Positions 8,056 through 17,335 are shown, numbered from the stretch's first letter. The stretch: DNA of 37,730 nt from a bacterium (GCA_020440705.1 JAGRNP010000018.1:1-37730); one strand, 5' to 3'. Numbers and translations are program-made. Notes: generated from the sequence alone by a model not told the origin.

Positions 8056-9330
8056 ATGTCCCCGCCCCTCATCCGACGAGACGCCGAACCCGCATGTCGC
8101 CCCCTGCTCGGACTGGCCCTGATCGTCCGCGACGGAGGGCGCCGCTGGACCGACCTCCTCGACGCCGCCCTGGAGTGGGTCGACGAGATCGTCGTCGGCG
8201 ACACCGGGAGCCGCGACGGGAGCGACGGGCAGGCCGCCCGACGCGGCTGCCGCGTCTTCCCGCTCCCCTGGACCGACGACTTCAGCGCCGCGCGCAACGC
8301 GGTGCTCGAACGCTGCCGGGCCCGCTGGATCCTGGTCCTGGACGCCGACGAGATCCTGTGCCGCGCCGACTGGCAGGCCCTGCGGGCCTGGGTCGAAGTC
8401 GGCGACAGCGCGGGGACCCCGGTCGCCGGCACCCTGACGACCCGCAACTATCTGGCAGCGCCCTACGGCCGACGCGGCTGGGCGCCCGTTCCGGACCCCG
8501 ACCCCCATGGCCTGCCGGAGGGGGCGCCTGCTCCGGGATACGTGCCGACGTGCAAGGTCCGCGTCTTTCCCAACGATCCGCGCATCCGTTTCCGCGGCGC
8601 CATCCACGAGACCGTCGAGTCCAGCCTGTGGGAAGCCCACGTCACCGCGGTGGACCTGCCCTGGCCGGTCCACCACTTCGGCTATCTGGACGAGGACCCG
8701 GCCAAGGCACGCCACTACCTCAGCCTGGCCCACCGCAAGACCACCGAACAGCCCCACGACGCCCAGGCCTGGGCCGAGCTGGCCGAGTGCGCCCTCAAGT
8801 GCGGGGAAGCGACCCAGGCCCGTGTCGCCATCGACCGATCCCTCGTCCTGCAACCCGGCCACCCCGATCGCGCCCTGACCGCGGGCTGGCTGCGGCTCGA
8901 AGCCGGGGAACTGGCCGAGGCGGAGGATCTGCTCGCCCGGGTCATGTCGCACCACGAAGCCGGCTCCCCCCTCGTCGCCGAGGCGGCCCACCTGCGCGCC
9001 CAGATCGCGCTGCGACGTGACGACGCGCAGCGCTCCGCGCGACTGCTCGCCGTCGCCATCCGACTGTTTCCCGCCAACGGGCACTTCCAGAACACGCTGG
9101 GAACGTTGCATCTCTCCCTCGGGCGGCCCGCTCCCGCCCGGGAGGCCTTCCTGCGCGCCGCCGCGGCCCTGCCGGGAGTGGCCGCTCCCTGCCGCAACCT
9201 GGCTCTCCTGCATGCCCACCTGGGCGATGACGAGCAGGCCGCCGTCTGGCAGGACGAGGCCGACCAGCGCTCGGCACTCCGTCCGGCCTGCGCCAGGCAA
9301 GACGAAACCCCCGCCGGCGCGATCGCCTGA
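8056..9330 (+). CDS. GT2-family glycosyltransferase with TPR tail
   Basis: The product has 424 residues. The GT-A fold has LALIVRDGG, VDEIVVGDTGSRDGS and WILVLDADEI, which supplies the DxD metal/nucleotide-sugar site near residues 96-98. FRGAIHETVESS is the conserved block seen in 'SunS-like' GT2 enzymes that carry TPR repeats. From about residue 230 the sequence becomes tetratricopeptide-like (HDAQAWAELAECALKCGEATQARVAIDRSL and following). The start is ATG 8056 because TAGGAGAG lies directly upstream; the upstream open frame is not protein-like. It converges on a TPR gene, with a hairpin between. Donor and acceptor are unknown. Confidence 0.82.
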   Translation: MSPPLIRRDAEPACRPLLGLALIVRDGGRRWTDLLDAALEWVDEIVVGDTGSRDGSDGQAARRGCRVFPLPWTDDFSAARNAVLERCRARWILVLDADEILCRADWQALRAWVEVGDSAGTPVAGTLTTRNYLAAPYGRRGWAPVPDPDPHGLPEGAPAPGYVPTCKVRVFPNDPRIRFRGAIHETVESSLWEAHVTAVDLPWPVHHFGYLDEDPAKARHYLSLAHRKTTEQPHDAQAWAELAECALKCGEATQARVAIDRSLVLQPGHPDRALTAGWLRLEAGELAEAEDLLARVMSHHEAGSPLVAEAAHLRAQIALRRDDAQRSARLLAVAIRLFPANGHFQNTLGTLHLSLGRPAPAREAFLRAAAALPGVAAPCRNLALLHAHLGDDEQAAVWQDEADQRSALRPACARQDETPAGAIA

Positions 9331-9340
9331 CGGGGGTTCG
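9303..9340. terminator. Convergent terminator hairpin
   Basis: AACCCCCG (9306-9313) pairs with CGGGGGTT (9331-9338), with an inner GGCG/CGCC pair around CGAT. It overlaps the stop of the glycosyltransferase gene and ends 34 nt before the convergent TPR gene. The trailing T content is low. Confidence 0.45.
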
Positions 9341-9373
9341 GGGCCCGTGGGCCCGGTGTCCCGGATACCGGCT

Positions 9374-10258
9374 CTAGTTGCCGAGCTTCTTCCACACCGC
9401 CGTCATGTTCATGCCGCCGGACTCCGCGATCTGGGCGTGCTTGCGCGCCGTCTCGCCGTCGCCGAGGTTGCTGCAGGCGATGCCCATGTAGGCGTGGGCC
9501 AGCATGTTCTGCGGATCGATCTCCAGCGCCTTGCCGCAGGCGGTGCGCCCGGCGTCGTACTGGCCGAAGCGGCAGAAGAGGCGGCCCTGGCGGGCGTAGG
9601 CCTCGGCCTGGTCCGGATCGAGCGACAGCACCTGGCCGTACGTGGTGAAGGCCTCACGCAGCTTGTCCTGCTTCTCGAAGACCTGGCCCAGCGAAAGCCA
9701 GAGGTCGGCGTTCTCCGGATCGCCGGAAATGAACTTCAGGCACTCGTCCTCGGCTTCGGCCGGCTTGTTCTGCTCGACCAGGCCACCGACGACCCGCACC
9801 TTGGGCAGGGTCGCGTCGGGCGCCAGCGTCACCGCCGTCCGGAACGATTCCATGCCCGACTTGGGCCAGCCCAGCCGGAAGTAGATCTCGCCCATGCGCA
9901 CGTGGCCGTCGACCGACTCGGGGTCGATCACCAGGGCCTCGCGGGTGACGGACTCGGCGCGCGCCATGCGGTCCTGGGCCTCGTAGACCTCGCCGAGGGT
10001 GATCAGCAGGTCGGCCGAGGCGTTGGCCTTGTTGCGCCCGATCTCGAGGATCTCCTCGGCCGACTTGAGGTCGCCGCGGGCGATCAGGAAGTCGGCGTAG
10101 GCCGTGTAGGACGCCGGATCGGTCGGGTTCTCGGCGATGAGGGCCTGGCCGGCGATGCGGCTGGAAACGTCCTGGGCCGGTGCCGTGGGCCCCGTCAGCA
10201 GAAGGATCAGCAGCGGCAGGCCGGTGGTGGCGAGTCGAGTCAGGGGGCTGCGGTTCAT
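9374..10258 (-). CDS. Exported TPR-repeat protein
   Basis: This 294-residue protein has an N-terminal signal peptide (TGLPLLILLLTGPTAPAQD). About six tetratricopeptide repeats follow, for example PASYTAYADFLIARGDLKSAEEIL and ENADLWLSLGQVFEKQDKLREAFTTY. Such repeats bind other proteins; no enzymatic domain is present. The start is ATG 10258, with GGGAGC upstream. It follows the nitronate-monooxygenase-like gene on the same strand but is separated from it by a strong terminator, so it is probably transcribed alone. The partner is unknown. Confidence 0.75.
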   Translation of the reverse strand: MNRSPLTRLATTGLPLLILLLTGPTAPAQDVSSRIAGQALIAENPTDPASYTAYADFLIARGDLKSAEEILEIGRNKANASADLLITLGEVYEAQDRMARAESVTREALVIDPESVDGHVRMGEIYFRLGWPKSGMESFRTAVTLAPDATLPKVRVVGGLVEQNKPAEAEDECLKFISGDPENADLWLSLGQVFEKQDKLREAFTTYGQVLSLDPDQAEAYARQGRLFCRFGQYDAGRTACGKALEIDPQNMLAHAYMGIACSNLGDGETARKHAQIAESGGMNMTAVWKKLGN

Positions 10259-10473
10259 GTTCGGTGCTCCCGGCGGAGGGGTGGCGAATCGGCTGCCGCG
10301 GCGGGCAGGGTGCCCGCCGGACAGGTCTCGGTCGTTCCGCGTGGTTTCCCGTCGGGGTCGCGGAGGTCGTTTCGCCCCTGCCCTATCAAGATCGATGCCA
10401 GACCCCGCAGCCGCCAGACCCGCCGGGACGCCCGTTTCGCGGGCCGCTGCGCCCGGAACCGAAACCGCGCCGG

Positions 10474-10505
10474 AAAAAACCGGGACCCCGCTTCCGGGGC
10501 CCCGG
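10474..10505 (-). terminator. Rho-independent terminator after the nitronate monooxygenase gene
   Basis: On the minus strand an 11-bp stem (one G-T pair) with a GAAG tetraloop is followed immediately by TTTTTT. It begins 47 nt past the stop codon at 10552. Confidence 0.85.
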
Positions 10506-10551
10506 CAAAGGTTGCCCCCACGGCGAGGGCCGGCGGCCATTGCGGCGGCCT

Positions 10552-11595
10552 CTAGCCCAGCATCCGCTCCACGTCGGCCACGGCCGCGTCGGCCTGGTCG
10601 ACCAGCTCCTGCAGGATGTCCCGCAGGGGCTGCTTCTTCTTCAGCATGCCCACCGACTGGCCCGCCATAAGCGACCCGTGCTCGACATCGCCGTCGACGG
10701 CGGCGTTCCGCAGGGAGCCGACCCAGTACTCCTCGACCTTGAACTGGGCCTCCTGACGGCCGATCTCCTCCTTCTTCAGCTTCTCGAGCAGTTCGAGCTG
10801 GAGTTCGCCGAAGTGGCTCATGGCGTGGTTGTTCAGGGCCCGCACCGACACCACGGGCAGCTTGTGGCTGTACTGGGGCGTCGAGATGGCCTCGCGCGCC
10901 CGGGCCTTGATGAACACGTCCTTGAACTTCTCGTGGGCGTTGCATTCGTCGGCCAGCACGAAGCGGGTGCCCATCTGGGCCCCGGCCGCCCCCATCAGGC
11001 CCAGGTGGGCGATCATCTTGCCGTGGGAGATGCCGCCCGCCACGAAGATGGGCAGCTCGTCGCCGAACTCGTAGAGGATCTCCTGGAGGAGCACCACCGT
11101 GGAGACATGGCCGATGTGGCCGCCGGCTTCGCTGCCCTCGAGGATCAGGGCGTCGGCCCCGTAGCTGATCATGCGGCGGGCGATGGAGTCCGTCGAGGCG
11201 AAGCAGAGCACCTTGGCGCCGCTCTCCTTGGCCTTCTCGACCTCCGAGCCGCGCGGCAGTGAACCAGCGAACACGATGTGCCCCACCTTCTTGCGGCAGA
11301 GGATGTCGAGGTGTTCGAGGTAGTTCGGTGCGATGGTGATGACGTTGCCGGCGAAGGGCCGATCCGTCAACTCGCGGGTGCGGTCGACGTACTGTTCGAA
11401 CAGCTCGGGCGGCATGTTGCCGGCCGCGAGGACGCCGAAGGCCCCCAGGTTGCTCATGCGCGACACGAGGTCCGGGTCGCTGATCCAGGTCATGGCGCCG
11501 CACATGATGGGCAGCTCGGTGCCGAGGAACTCCTTGCCCCGGCCCCAGATCCGGTTCAAGCGGTCGGTGGCCCGCACGGGATCGTGGGCGCTCAT
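10552..11595 (-). CDS. Nitronate monooxygenase / 2-nitropropane dioxygenase family FMN enzyme
   Basis: The 347-residue protein is a TIM-barrel flavoenzyme. It has TELPIMCGAMTWISDPDLVSRM at the N-terminus, DALILEGSEAGGHIG (phosphate and flavin contacts) and LPIFVAGGISHGKMIAHLGLMGAAGAQMGTRF. The family includes nitronate monooxygenases and FabK-type enoyl reductases; sequence alone does not decide between them. I chose ATG 11595 over ATG 11601, because AGGAGG directly abuts the latter but lies six nt before the former. It has its own promoter candidate and terminator, so it is likely monocistronic. Confidence 0.8.
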   Translation of the reverse strand: MSAHDPVRATDRLNRIWGRGKEFLGTELPIMCGAMTWISDPDLVSRMSNLGAFGVLAAGNMPPELFEQYVDRTRELTDRPFAGNVITIAPNYLEHLDILCRKKVGHIVFAGSLPRGSEVEKAKESGAKVLCFASTDSIARRMISYGADALILEGSEAGGHIGHVSTVVLLQEILYEFGDELPIFVAGGISHGKMIAHLGLMGAAGAQMGTRFVLADECNAHEKFKDVFIKARAREAISTPQYSHKLPVVSVRALNNHAMSHFGELQLELLEKLKKEEIGRQEAQFKVEEYWVGSLRNAAVDGDVEHGSLMAGQSVGMLKKKQPLRDILQELVDQADAAVADVERMLG

Positions 11596-11713
11596 GCTCA
11601 TCCTCCTGATCGATGGACTCCTGCGGAAAGCTGCTGACGGCGGATCGCGGCCGCGGCCGCCAACCCGAAAACCGGCCCCCGGCATGGGCGGGCCGTCCGT
11701 CGACGTTCCTCAT

Positions 11714-11742
11714 CTCATAACAGAATCGGCGCACCTTGGCAA
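11714..11742 (-). promoter_or_regulatory. Promoter candidate for the nitronate monooxygenase gene
   Basis: On the minus strand TTGCCA (11742-11737) and TATGAG (11719-11714) are 17 bp apart, about 113 nt before the gene start. The region is locally AT-richer. Confidence 0.5.
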
Positions 11743-11751
11743 GATGGGGTC

Positions 11752-12138
11752 TCAGACCGTCCTGTCCGAGAGCACCCGCGCCGCGAATTCCTGGTCCACC
11801 TCGAGGATGTGGTTCCGGAACCACCGGGTCAGTTCGGCCGAGATCTCGGCGCGCAGGCTGCTGTCCGCCACCGCCGCGGTGTCGACGATGTTGTTCAGCC
11901 GCTGCAGGAAGGCCGCGTGCTCGCGGGCGTGCATTTCCCGGCCCGGATCGCCGCAGCGTTCCATGTAGGCTTCCTCGATCTCGAAGTGGCCCGCCGCGAA
12001 CTCGATGATGCGCTGCAGCAGCGGCACGCATTCCCCGCAGTTCCCGTCGTCTTCGCCGATGTTCGCCACGGCGTCGAACATCTCCAGCAGGCGGCGGTGC
12101 TGGCAGTCCTGCCAGACGAGTCCCGTGCGGTAGTCCAT
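11752..12138 (-). CDS. Bacteriohemerythrin
   Basis: This is a 128-residue single-domain hemerythrin. All di-iron ligands are visible: H14 (QHRRLLEM), H51 and E55 (HFEIEEAYME), H70 and H74 (HAREH), H110 and D115 (NHILEVD). Such proteins bind O2 reversibly and serve in oxygen storage, sensing or detoxification in microaerophilic or anaerobic cells. The start is ATG 12138 with GGGAGGG upstream. A well-spaced promoter lies directly before it, so it is probably transcribed alone. Its neighbours are redox enzymes. Confidence 0.93.
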   Translation of the reverse strand: MDYRTGLVWQDCQHRRLLEMFDAVANIGEDDGNCGECVPLLQRIIEFAAGHFEIEEAYMERCGDPGREMHAREHAAFLQRLNNIVDTAAVADSSLRAEISAELTRWFRNHILEVDQEFAARVLSDRTV

Positions 12139-12177
12139 GGTCCCTCCCCGGACGAAGAATCGCGTCCCCCGCAGCCG

Positions 12178-12206
12178 ATCATAACCATCGGACGCCGGGA
12201 AATCAA
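12178..12206 (-). promoter_or_regulatory. Promoter of the hemerythrin gene
   Basis: On the minus strand TTGATT (12206-12201) and TATGAT (12183-12178) are separated by 17 bp. The predicted transcription start is about 33 nt before ATG 12138. Confidence 0.65.
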
Positions 12207-12259
12207 TCTCGACTGTTTCCGCCGGAGATAGGGAAATTCAATATCAACATGAAGTTACA

Positions 12260-12287
12260 GGGGACCAGGGCGGGCGCCCCGGTCCCC
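12260..12287 (-). terminator. Terminator-like hairpin after the Fe-S oxidoreductase gene
   Basis: GGGGACC (12260-12266) pairs with GGTCCCC (12281-12287), with further GC pairing inside. It begins 7 nt beyond the stop at 12295. The tail is only TGTAACTT. Confidence 0.5.
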
Positions 12288-12294
12288 GGCAGGG

Positions 12295-14313
12295 CTACTC
12301 GTCGTCCAGGTTCGCCAGCATCACCTCGGCGATGTCGCGGGCCTTGAGCGTGTCGGAGCGGTCGGTCTCCTTGATGGCGTCGCTCATCATGGTCAGGCAG
12401 AACGGGCAGGCGGTGCAGACCTCGTCGGCGCCGGTCGCGGCGGCCTCGGCGATCCGGTTGTGGTTGATGCGTGTGCCGTGGTCCTCCTCCATGAACATGC
12501 GGCCGCCGCCGGCGCCGCAGCAGAAGCCCTCGCGGCGGTTGCGGGGCATCTCGGTGGCGGCTATGGAGCCGATCGCCCCGATCACCTCGCGCGGCGCCTC
12601 GTAGATGCCGTTGTGCCGGCCGAGATAGCACGAGTCGTGGTAGGTCACCTTCAGCGACTCCTTCCCCTTCAGCTTCAGCCGGCCGCTCTTGACCAGGTCG
12701 CCCAGCACCTGGCTGTGGTGCAGCACCTCGACGCCCGTGAGGTCGAAGTCCGGGTACTCGTTGGCGATGCTGTTGAAGCAGTGCGGGCAGGCCGTGATCA
12801 CCTTCTCCACCTTGTATTTCTTGAAGGTGCCCACGTTCTGGTTGATCTGCATCTGGGCCAGGTACTCGTTGCCCACGCGCCGCGCGGGATCGCCGCAGCA
12901 GCCCTCCTCGTTGCCGAGGATGGCGTAGTCGACGCCCGCCTTGTTCAGCAGGGTGCAGGTGGCCCGCAGCACCTGGCTGTTGCGCGCGTCGAAGCTGCCG
13001 GCGCAGCCCACGAAGAGCAGGTACTCGGCCCCGCCCTTGTCGCGCATCTTCGGCACGGCGAGCTCGTCGCCGATCCAGTCCTCGCGGGCGGCGGCGCTCA
13101 CGTTCCAGGGGTTGCTGTTGTTCTCGAGCCCCTTCAGCGCGTTCTGCAGCACGGTCGGGACCTTCGCCTCCATCATGGTCAGGTAGCGGCGCTGGTCGAT
13201 GATGTTGGGGATGTGGTCGATCATCACGGGACAGCTCGACACGCACCAACCGCAGGTGGTGCAGGCCCAGATGGCCTCCTCGTCGTTCACGTCGCCGATC
13301 AGGCTCGGTCGCGCCATGGCCTCGACGGCCGCGGCGGCCTCCTGGTCGCGGCCCTGGGCCTTCAGCTTGCCCACCTTCATGAGGTGGTCGGCCAGGGAGT
13401 AGGCGCTGTTCCGCTCGTCGACGATGATCGAGCGCGGGTGCAGGGGCTTGCCCGTCAGGTCGGCGGGGCACATCTCGTTGCAGCGACCGCACTCGGTGCA
13501 GGTGAACATGTCCAGGAAACGACGCCAGCTGAAGTCCTCCAGCCGGCCGACGCCGAAGACCTCCCGGCCCTCGAACTCCATTCTCTCCAGGGCCCCGGAC
13601 GGCGTCAGGCGGGCCAGGAAGGTGGCGGGGAGCGCCGTCAGCACGTGGAAGTGCTTGCCGAAGGGCAGGAAGTTCAGGAAGCCCAGCACCAGGACCACGT
13701 GGATCCAGAAGTTGAACTGCAGGTGGCGCTGCAGGGCCTCCGCCTCCGAGCCCGACAGCAGCGAGGCCACGAGGGTCGAAGCCCAGGCCCACCCCTTCTC
13801 GCGGGCGGCGGGATGCTGCGCGATGAGGGCGCCGTCCACCAGCAGATCGGTCACCATCAGGGCGCCGATCCACAGCAGGATCAGGTTCGCCTCGAGGCTC
13901 AGGTGCAGGCGCTTCGGCCGCACCACCAGCCGCCGGTACAGCGCGAAGAGGAGGGCGGCGATGACGACGACCTCGAAGGTGTCCTTGAGGAAGGCGTAGA
14001 GCAGGCCGAGGGGACCGTCGAGGAAGGGCAGGTGGAAGTCGGGCGTGAAGCCCACGCCCACCAGCGTGACGGTGCGGATCGAGACGACCATGAAGCCGGC
14101 GAAGATCAGCGCGTGCATCCAGCCGGCGCCCCGCTCGTAGAGCAGCCGTTCCTGGAAGAACCCGACCCGGATCAGGGTGCGGAAGCGGTCGCGCTTGCGG
14201 TCGAGACGGGCGTCGGGCCCGCCGGCGCGCAGCAGCCAGAAGCGCTCGGCCATCGTGTTGGCGAACAGACTGAGCGCGCAGAACAGCAGCAGGGACATGA
14301 AGACCGGGTTCAC
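12295..14313 (-). CDS. Membrane Fe-S oxidoreductase, HdrD-like (ETF:quinone oxidoreductase type)
   Basis: The protein has 672 residues. About five or six transmembrane helices fill residues 1-235. Two 4Fe-4S motifs follow: [12 protein letters not shown] (~270) and [12 protein letters not shown] (~349). Two CCG (heterodisulfide reductase) domains come next, with EEGCCGDP (~469) and [12 protein letters not shown] (~593). This layout, a nitrate-reductase-gamma-like membrane domain fused to HdrD, is that of the DUF224 family linked to ETF:(methyl)menaquinone oxidation. It would pass electrons from EtfBA, encoded at 388-2159, to quinone. The start is GTG 14313 with GGAAGGGG upstream; ATG 14298 is an alternative. 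Its promoter carries an operator-like palindrome. Confidence 0.85.
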   Translation of the reverse strand: MNPVFMSLLLFCALSLFANTMAERFWLLRAGGPDARLDRKRDRFRTLIRVGFFQERLLYERGAGWMHALIFAGFMVVSIRTVTLVGVGFTPDFHLPFLDGPLGLLYAFLKDTFEVVVIAALLFALYRRLVVRPKRLHLSLEANLILLWIGALMVTDLLVDGALIAQHPAAREKGWAWASTLVASLLSGSEAEALQRHLQFNFWIHVVLVLGFLNFLPFGKHFHVLTALPATFLARLTPSGALERMEFEGREVFGVGRLEDFSWRRFLDMFTCTECGRCNEMCPADLTGKPLHPRSIIVDERNSAYSLADHLMKVGKLKAQGRDQEAAAAVEAMARPSLIGDVNDEEAIWACTTCGWCVSSCPVMIDHIPNIIDQRRYLTMMEAKVPTVLQNALKGLENNSNPWNVSAAAREDWIGDELAVPKMRDKGGAEYLLFVGCAGSFDARNSQVLRATCTLLNKAGVDYAILGNEEGCCGDPARRVGNEYLAQMQINQNVGTFKKYKVEKVITACPHCFNSIANEYPDFDLTGVEVLHHSQVLGDLVKSGRLKLKGKESLKVTYHDSCYLGRHNGIYEAPREVIGAIGSIAATEMPRNRREGFCCGAGGGRMFMEEDHGTRINHNRIAEAAATGADEVCTACPFCLTMMSDAIKETDRSDTLKARDIAEVMLANLDDE

Positions 14314-14357
14314 GGATACCCCTTCCGGCGGTTGCAGGCCCCCGGAGGGGCCGGAAA

Positions 14358-14371
14358 TGAATGGTCATTCA
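14358..14371. promoter_or_regulatory. Operator-like palindrome at the oxidoreductase promoter
   Basis: TGAATG and CATTCA half-sites flank a central GT. The site covers the predicted transcription start of the Fe-S oxidoreductase, a typical position for a repressor. The half-sites equal those of the TetR-type FadR box of Bacillus (TGAATGA..TCATTCA), but the spacing here is 4 bp shorter. Confidence 0.5.
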
Positions 14372-14373
14372 GT

Positions 14374-14402
14374 ATGATACGGCATGCCCGGCGGGTTTTG
14401 AA
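14374..14402 (-). promoter_or_regulatory. Promoter of the Fe-S oxidoreductase gene
   Basis: On the minus strand TTCAAA (14402-14397) and TATCAT (14379-14374) are 17 bp apart. CGATTTCCCC directly precedes the -35. The same layout recurs at 18093-18130. Confidence 0.6.
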
Positions 14403-14431
14403 GGGGAAATCGCCCGGTCGGGCGCACCGGC

Positions 14432-17182
14432 TCAGCGGACGACGGTGAAGCGGCCGCGGAACGGGGCGAAGCGGCCGTCGTCCGAGTGCACGGCGAAGAG
14501 GTAGACGCCGCTGACGACCTCCTGCCCGTTGCGCGACATGAGGTTCCACGAAGCGTCACCGTCGCCGCCGGTGCCGTCGTGCTCCACGGTCGCGACCAGA
14601 TCGCCGCTGGCCGTGTAGATCGTGATGCGGTTGTGGGCGGCGGGCAGGTTGTTGAACATGACCCGCACCCCGGTCGGATCGCTGCGGCTCGGCGGCTGGT
14701 GCTGGAACTCGGCCAGGGCCTCGCGCGTGGCCGGATTCGGATAGACGTAGATGTTCACCCCGAGGTCGGCGCGCTGATCCGGCGTCTGGGCCGGCACCGA
14801 CGGTTCCACCGCCAGCCGGAAGTTGCCCGGATCGCCCCCGACGCCCGGCCCCACGATGCGGTAGCGGCCGGAGCGCCACTCCAGCAGATGGTCGGTGGCC
14901 ACCACGGCGAGGAACGAGCGGAAGCCGTTGTGGAGTTCGTCGTCGAGGAGGTGGTAGTAGCGGCGGGCCGCCTTGGCCTGCACCGGATCGGCCCCGCCGC
15001 GTCCCGCCCGGGCGGTGACGGCGAAGAAGGTGTCGAGCACCGTGGGGAAGCTCTCCCAGGGCAGGAACTGCTCCCGCCCGGGAGCGGGCGCCCCGTTGGG
15101 CTGGCGGAGCGACGGGAACGTGAGCAGTTCGCCCTCCGTGTCGGCGTCGACGAAAGCCTGCATGAGGGTGTCGAGCCCGGCGAAGCGCGGATCGTCGAGG
15201 CAGACCGGACGGTAGCGGATGTCCTCGAGGCCCGTGTTCCGGCCCAGCTGCTCGCCGGTGTCGGTCACCGAGCTGATCACGTCGTACTCGGCGAGCATTC
15301 CCCACAGCTCGGCCGCCGGTCCGGCCGAGTCGGTGGCCCCCTCGGGCCGGACCCAGTTGGACACGCGCCACACCTGGTACGACTCGAAGTCGACGCGCCC
15401 GGTGTAGGGGTCGAGGTCGGACTCGCTGCGGTCGTCCCAGAAGATCTCGGCCCGGTTGTCGCCGGCGACCACGCGGGCCCGCGGCGGCACCGGCGGCGTC
15501 GCCGAGGTGGCGATCCACGGCACGTAGCGCTCGCCCCCGGGCGCGCCCGTCGGGTAGTAGCCGGTCGAGGGCGTGTTCATCAGGTCGTTGGCGATGGTGC
15601 ACTCCCGGCCGTGGCGCCGGAAGCACTCCTCGCAGTTGTCCGCGTTCACGTAGATGCAGCGCCGGCCGTCCGGCGCGATGAAGAGCGATGTCGGGTTGAT
15701 CACCTCGACGCCGAAGATGGGATCGGGCGCCACGCAGAACTCGTCCATGAAGTTGGCCCGGTAGTTGTAGATGGGATCGGTGCCGTCGTTGTAGGGCGGG
15801 TAGTCGCCGAGGCAGACCAGGGTCTCGCGGTCGCCCCCGCCGCCGGTGGTGGCCAGGCCGTCGACGTCGACCCAGCGCCCCCGGTGCACCTCCGAGGCCC
15901 GCAGGGCGTTGCGCAGCATGCCTTCCATGCCGGCGCCGGCGACGAGAGCCACCCGGTACTCCAGCGAGCGGCCCGGACGCAGGGTCGGGAAGGGCCCGCT
16001 GGAGAACATGAACTTCAGGTCACCCGGTTCGTCGGGCCGGCGGTCGCGGTCGATCTGGCCTCCGGCCATCAGGTCGTAGCGCTCGGCGTCGGACAGGGGC
16101 TCGCCCTGCTGCGTGGTCGTGGCGTTGCCGGCGAAGATGTGGAAACTCTCGACACCGACGATGTGGGGCGCCCAGTACTCCAGGGGGTCGGTGGTGTGGC
16201 CGAGCAGCATCGCCCCGAACACGCCCGGCAGGGGATGCTCCGGGTCGGCGTCGCGCATCCAGCCGATCTGGAGCCGGTGGAACGAGCCGTCGCTGCCCCG
16301 GACGGCTCCGTTGAAGTAGCCGGCCAGATCGTCCGGATCCGAGGCGCCGGCCCCCCGCCGCTGGATGTCGCAGTCGACGTAGGTGCCGAGGTGGATGTCG
16401 GAGATGGTGTGGATGCTGCGGTTGGTGATGGTGTACTCGAGCATGATGAAGTCGTCGGCGTCAGCGGCTGCGAGCGTCGCGGCCCGCTGCACCACCTCGA
16501 GGCCGAGGGGGCTGTGGTCGGGATACAGCTCCCGCACGAGGGCCGTGTCGTCGAACATGGTGCAGGTGAACATCTGGTCGCCGATCTGGCCGAAGTCCTC
16601 GTCGACGGCCCCGTCCCCGTCGTCGTCGATGCCGTTGAGCATGTCCTCGTCGGCGGCCCCGTCGCCGTCGTCGTCGGCGCCGAAGTAGGGCGGCCGTCGG
16701 CCGGCGAGGGCCGGATCGTCGATCGGCCGCACCTGGCGATTCTCGCGCGCCTCGTAGATCGTCGCCCGCACGTCGGCCTCCGGGCGCAACTCGCGCTCGG
16801 GCTGTCCCGTCGTCACCGAGAGCTGGCTGTTGACGAACCCGCCGATCCAGATGCCCGCCCCCCACAGGTACTCGTCGCCCGAACCGCCGGGCCACTGGCC
16901 GCTGGGCGCCGCGCTGTAGGGGTAGGTCTGCGTGTACTGGGAACCGATGAGGCCGTGGTTGGTGATGTTGACGTAGAGGTTGCCGTGATCCAGGACGCAG
17001 GACCCGTCGAGCACGTGGATCCCGTCGGGCGCCACCGCTTCCTGGCGCCGCTCCTCGGCGTCCAGGATCTCGGGACGGGGACGGGCCTCCACGCGGTGGG
17101 ACCCCGCGACGAGCACGAGCAGCAGCAGTGCGGCCCCGCGGCGCAGGCCGCGGCGCCGGGGCGCATCAGGGCGAACAGGCAT
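14432..17182 (-). CDS. Large exported protein with FlgD/T9SS-like C-terminal domain
   Basis: The 916-residue protein has a positively charged start and a hydrophobic signal segment (GAALLLLVLVAGSHRVEA). An Asp-rich double repeat lies near residues 165-192 (DDDGDGAADED, DDDGDGAVDED), resembling calcium-binding dockerin or thrombospondin-type loops. The C-terminus, from IYVYPNPATREALAEF to SGVYLFAVHSDDG and FTVVR, is a FlgD-Ig/T9SS type-A-like sorting or anchoring domain common in FCB bacteria. The middle contains WDDRSESDLDPYTG and FESYQVWR, typical of fibronectin-like surface proteins. I chose ATG 17182; its Shine-Dalgarno (GAGGGG) is rather distant. Probably secreted or surface-bound; function unknown. 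Confidence 0.75.
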   Translation of the reverse strand: MPVRPDAPRRRGLRRGAALLLLVLVAGSHRVEARPRPEILDAEERRQEAVAPDGIHVLDGSCVLDHGNLYVNITNHGLIGSQYTQTYPYSAAPSGQWPGGSGDEYLWGAGIWIGGFVNSQLSVTTGQPERELRPEADVRATIYEARENRQVRPIDDPALAGRRPPYFGADDDGDGAADEDMLNGIDDDGDGAVDEDFGQIGDQMFTCTMFDDTALVRELYPDHSPLGLEVVQRAATLAAADADDFIMLEYTITNRSIHTISDIHLGTYVDCDIQRRGAGASDPDDLAGYFNGAVRGSDGSFHRLQIGWMRDADPEHPLPGVFGAMLLGHTTDPLEYWAPHIVGVESFHIFAGNATTTQQGEPLSDAERYDLMAGGQIDRDRRPDEPGDLKFMFSSGPFPTLRPGRSLEYRVALVAGAGMEGMLRNALRASEVHRGRWVDVDGLATTGGGGDRETLVCLGDYPPYNDGTDPIYNYRANFMDEFCVAPDPIFGVEVINPTSLFIAPDGRRCIYVNADNCEECFRRHGRECTIANDLMNTPSTGYYPTGAPGGERYVPWIATSATPPVPPRARVVAGDNRAEIFWDDRSESDLDPYTGRVDFESYQVWRVSNWVRPEGATDSAGPAAELWGMLAEYDVISSVTDTGEQLGRNTGLEDIRYRPVCLDDPRFAGLDTLMQAFVDADTEGELLTFPSLRQPNGAPAPGREQFLPWESFPTVLDTFFAVTARAGRGGADPVQAKAARRYYHLLDDELHNGFRSFLAVVATDHLLEWRSGRYRIVGPGVGGDPGNFRLAVEPSVPAQTPDQRADLGVNIYVYPNPATREALAEFQHQPPSRSDPTGVRVMFNNLPAAHNRITIYTASGDLVATVEHDGTGGDGDASWNLMSRNGQEVVSGVYLFAVHSDDGRFAPFRGRFTVVR

Positions 17183-17297
17183 GCCGATAGACCCCTCGAA
17201 CCCTCCCGGGCGGGGATGGGCGCGCGGACGGGGAGCGAAACCGTCCCGGCGCGGTGACTGGAACCGGCCGTGCGCGGCCGGTTCCCGCTGCGGATAA

Positions 17298-17326
17298 GGT
17301 TTAGGGAATCGGCGGCGGCGAGGCAA
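17298..17326 (-). promoter_or_regulatory. Weak promoter candidate for the large exported protein
   Basis: On the minus strand TTGCCT (17326-17321) and TAAACC (17303-17298) are 17 bp apart. The -10 is poor, but this is the only AT-rich patch in the gap. Confidence 0.3.
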
Positions 17327-17335
17327 GCGCTCCCG

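Noticed and set aside
12201-12250. An FNR-like site near TTGATATTGAATTT upstream of hemerythrin
   Set aside because: Only one half-site is convincing; the partner does not match ATCAA.
14358-14371. A true Bacillus-type FadR box
   Set aside because: The half-sites match but the spacing is 4 bp shorter than the 18-bp consensus, so I list it only as operator-like.
14486-17257. A 923-codon plus-strand frame
   Set aside because: It is antisense to the large exported protein; its composition is that of a shadow frame.
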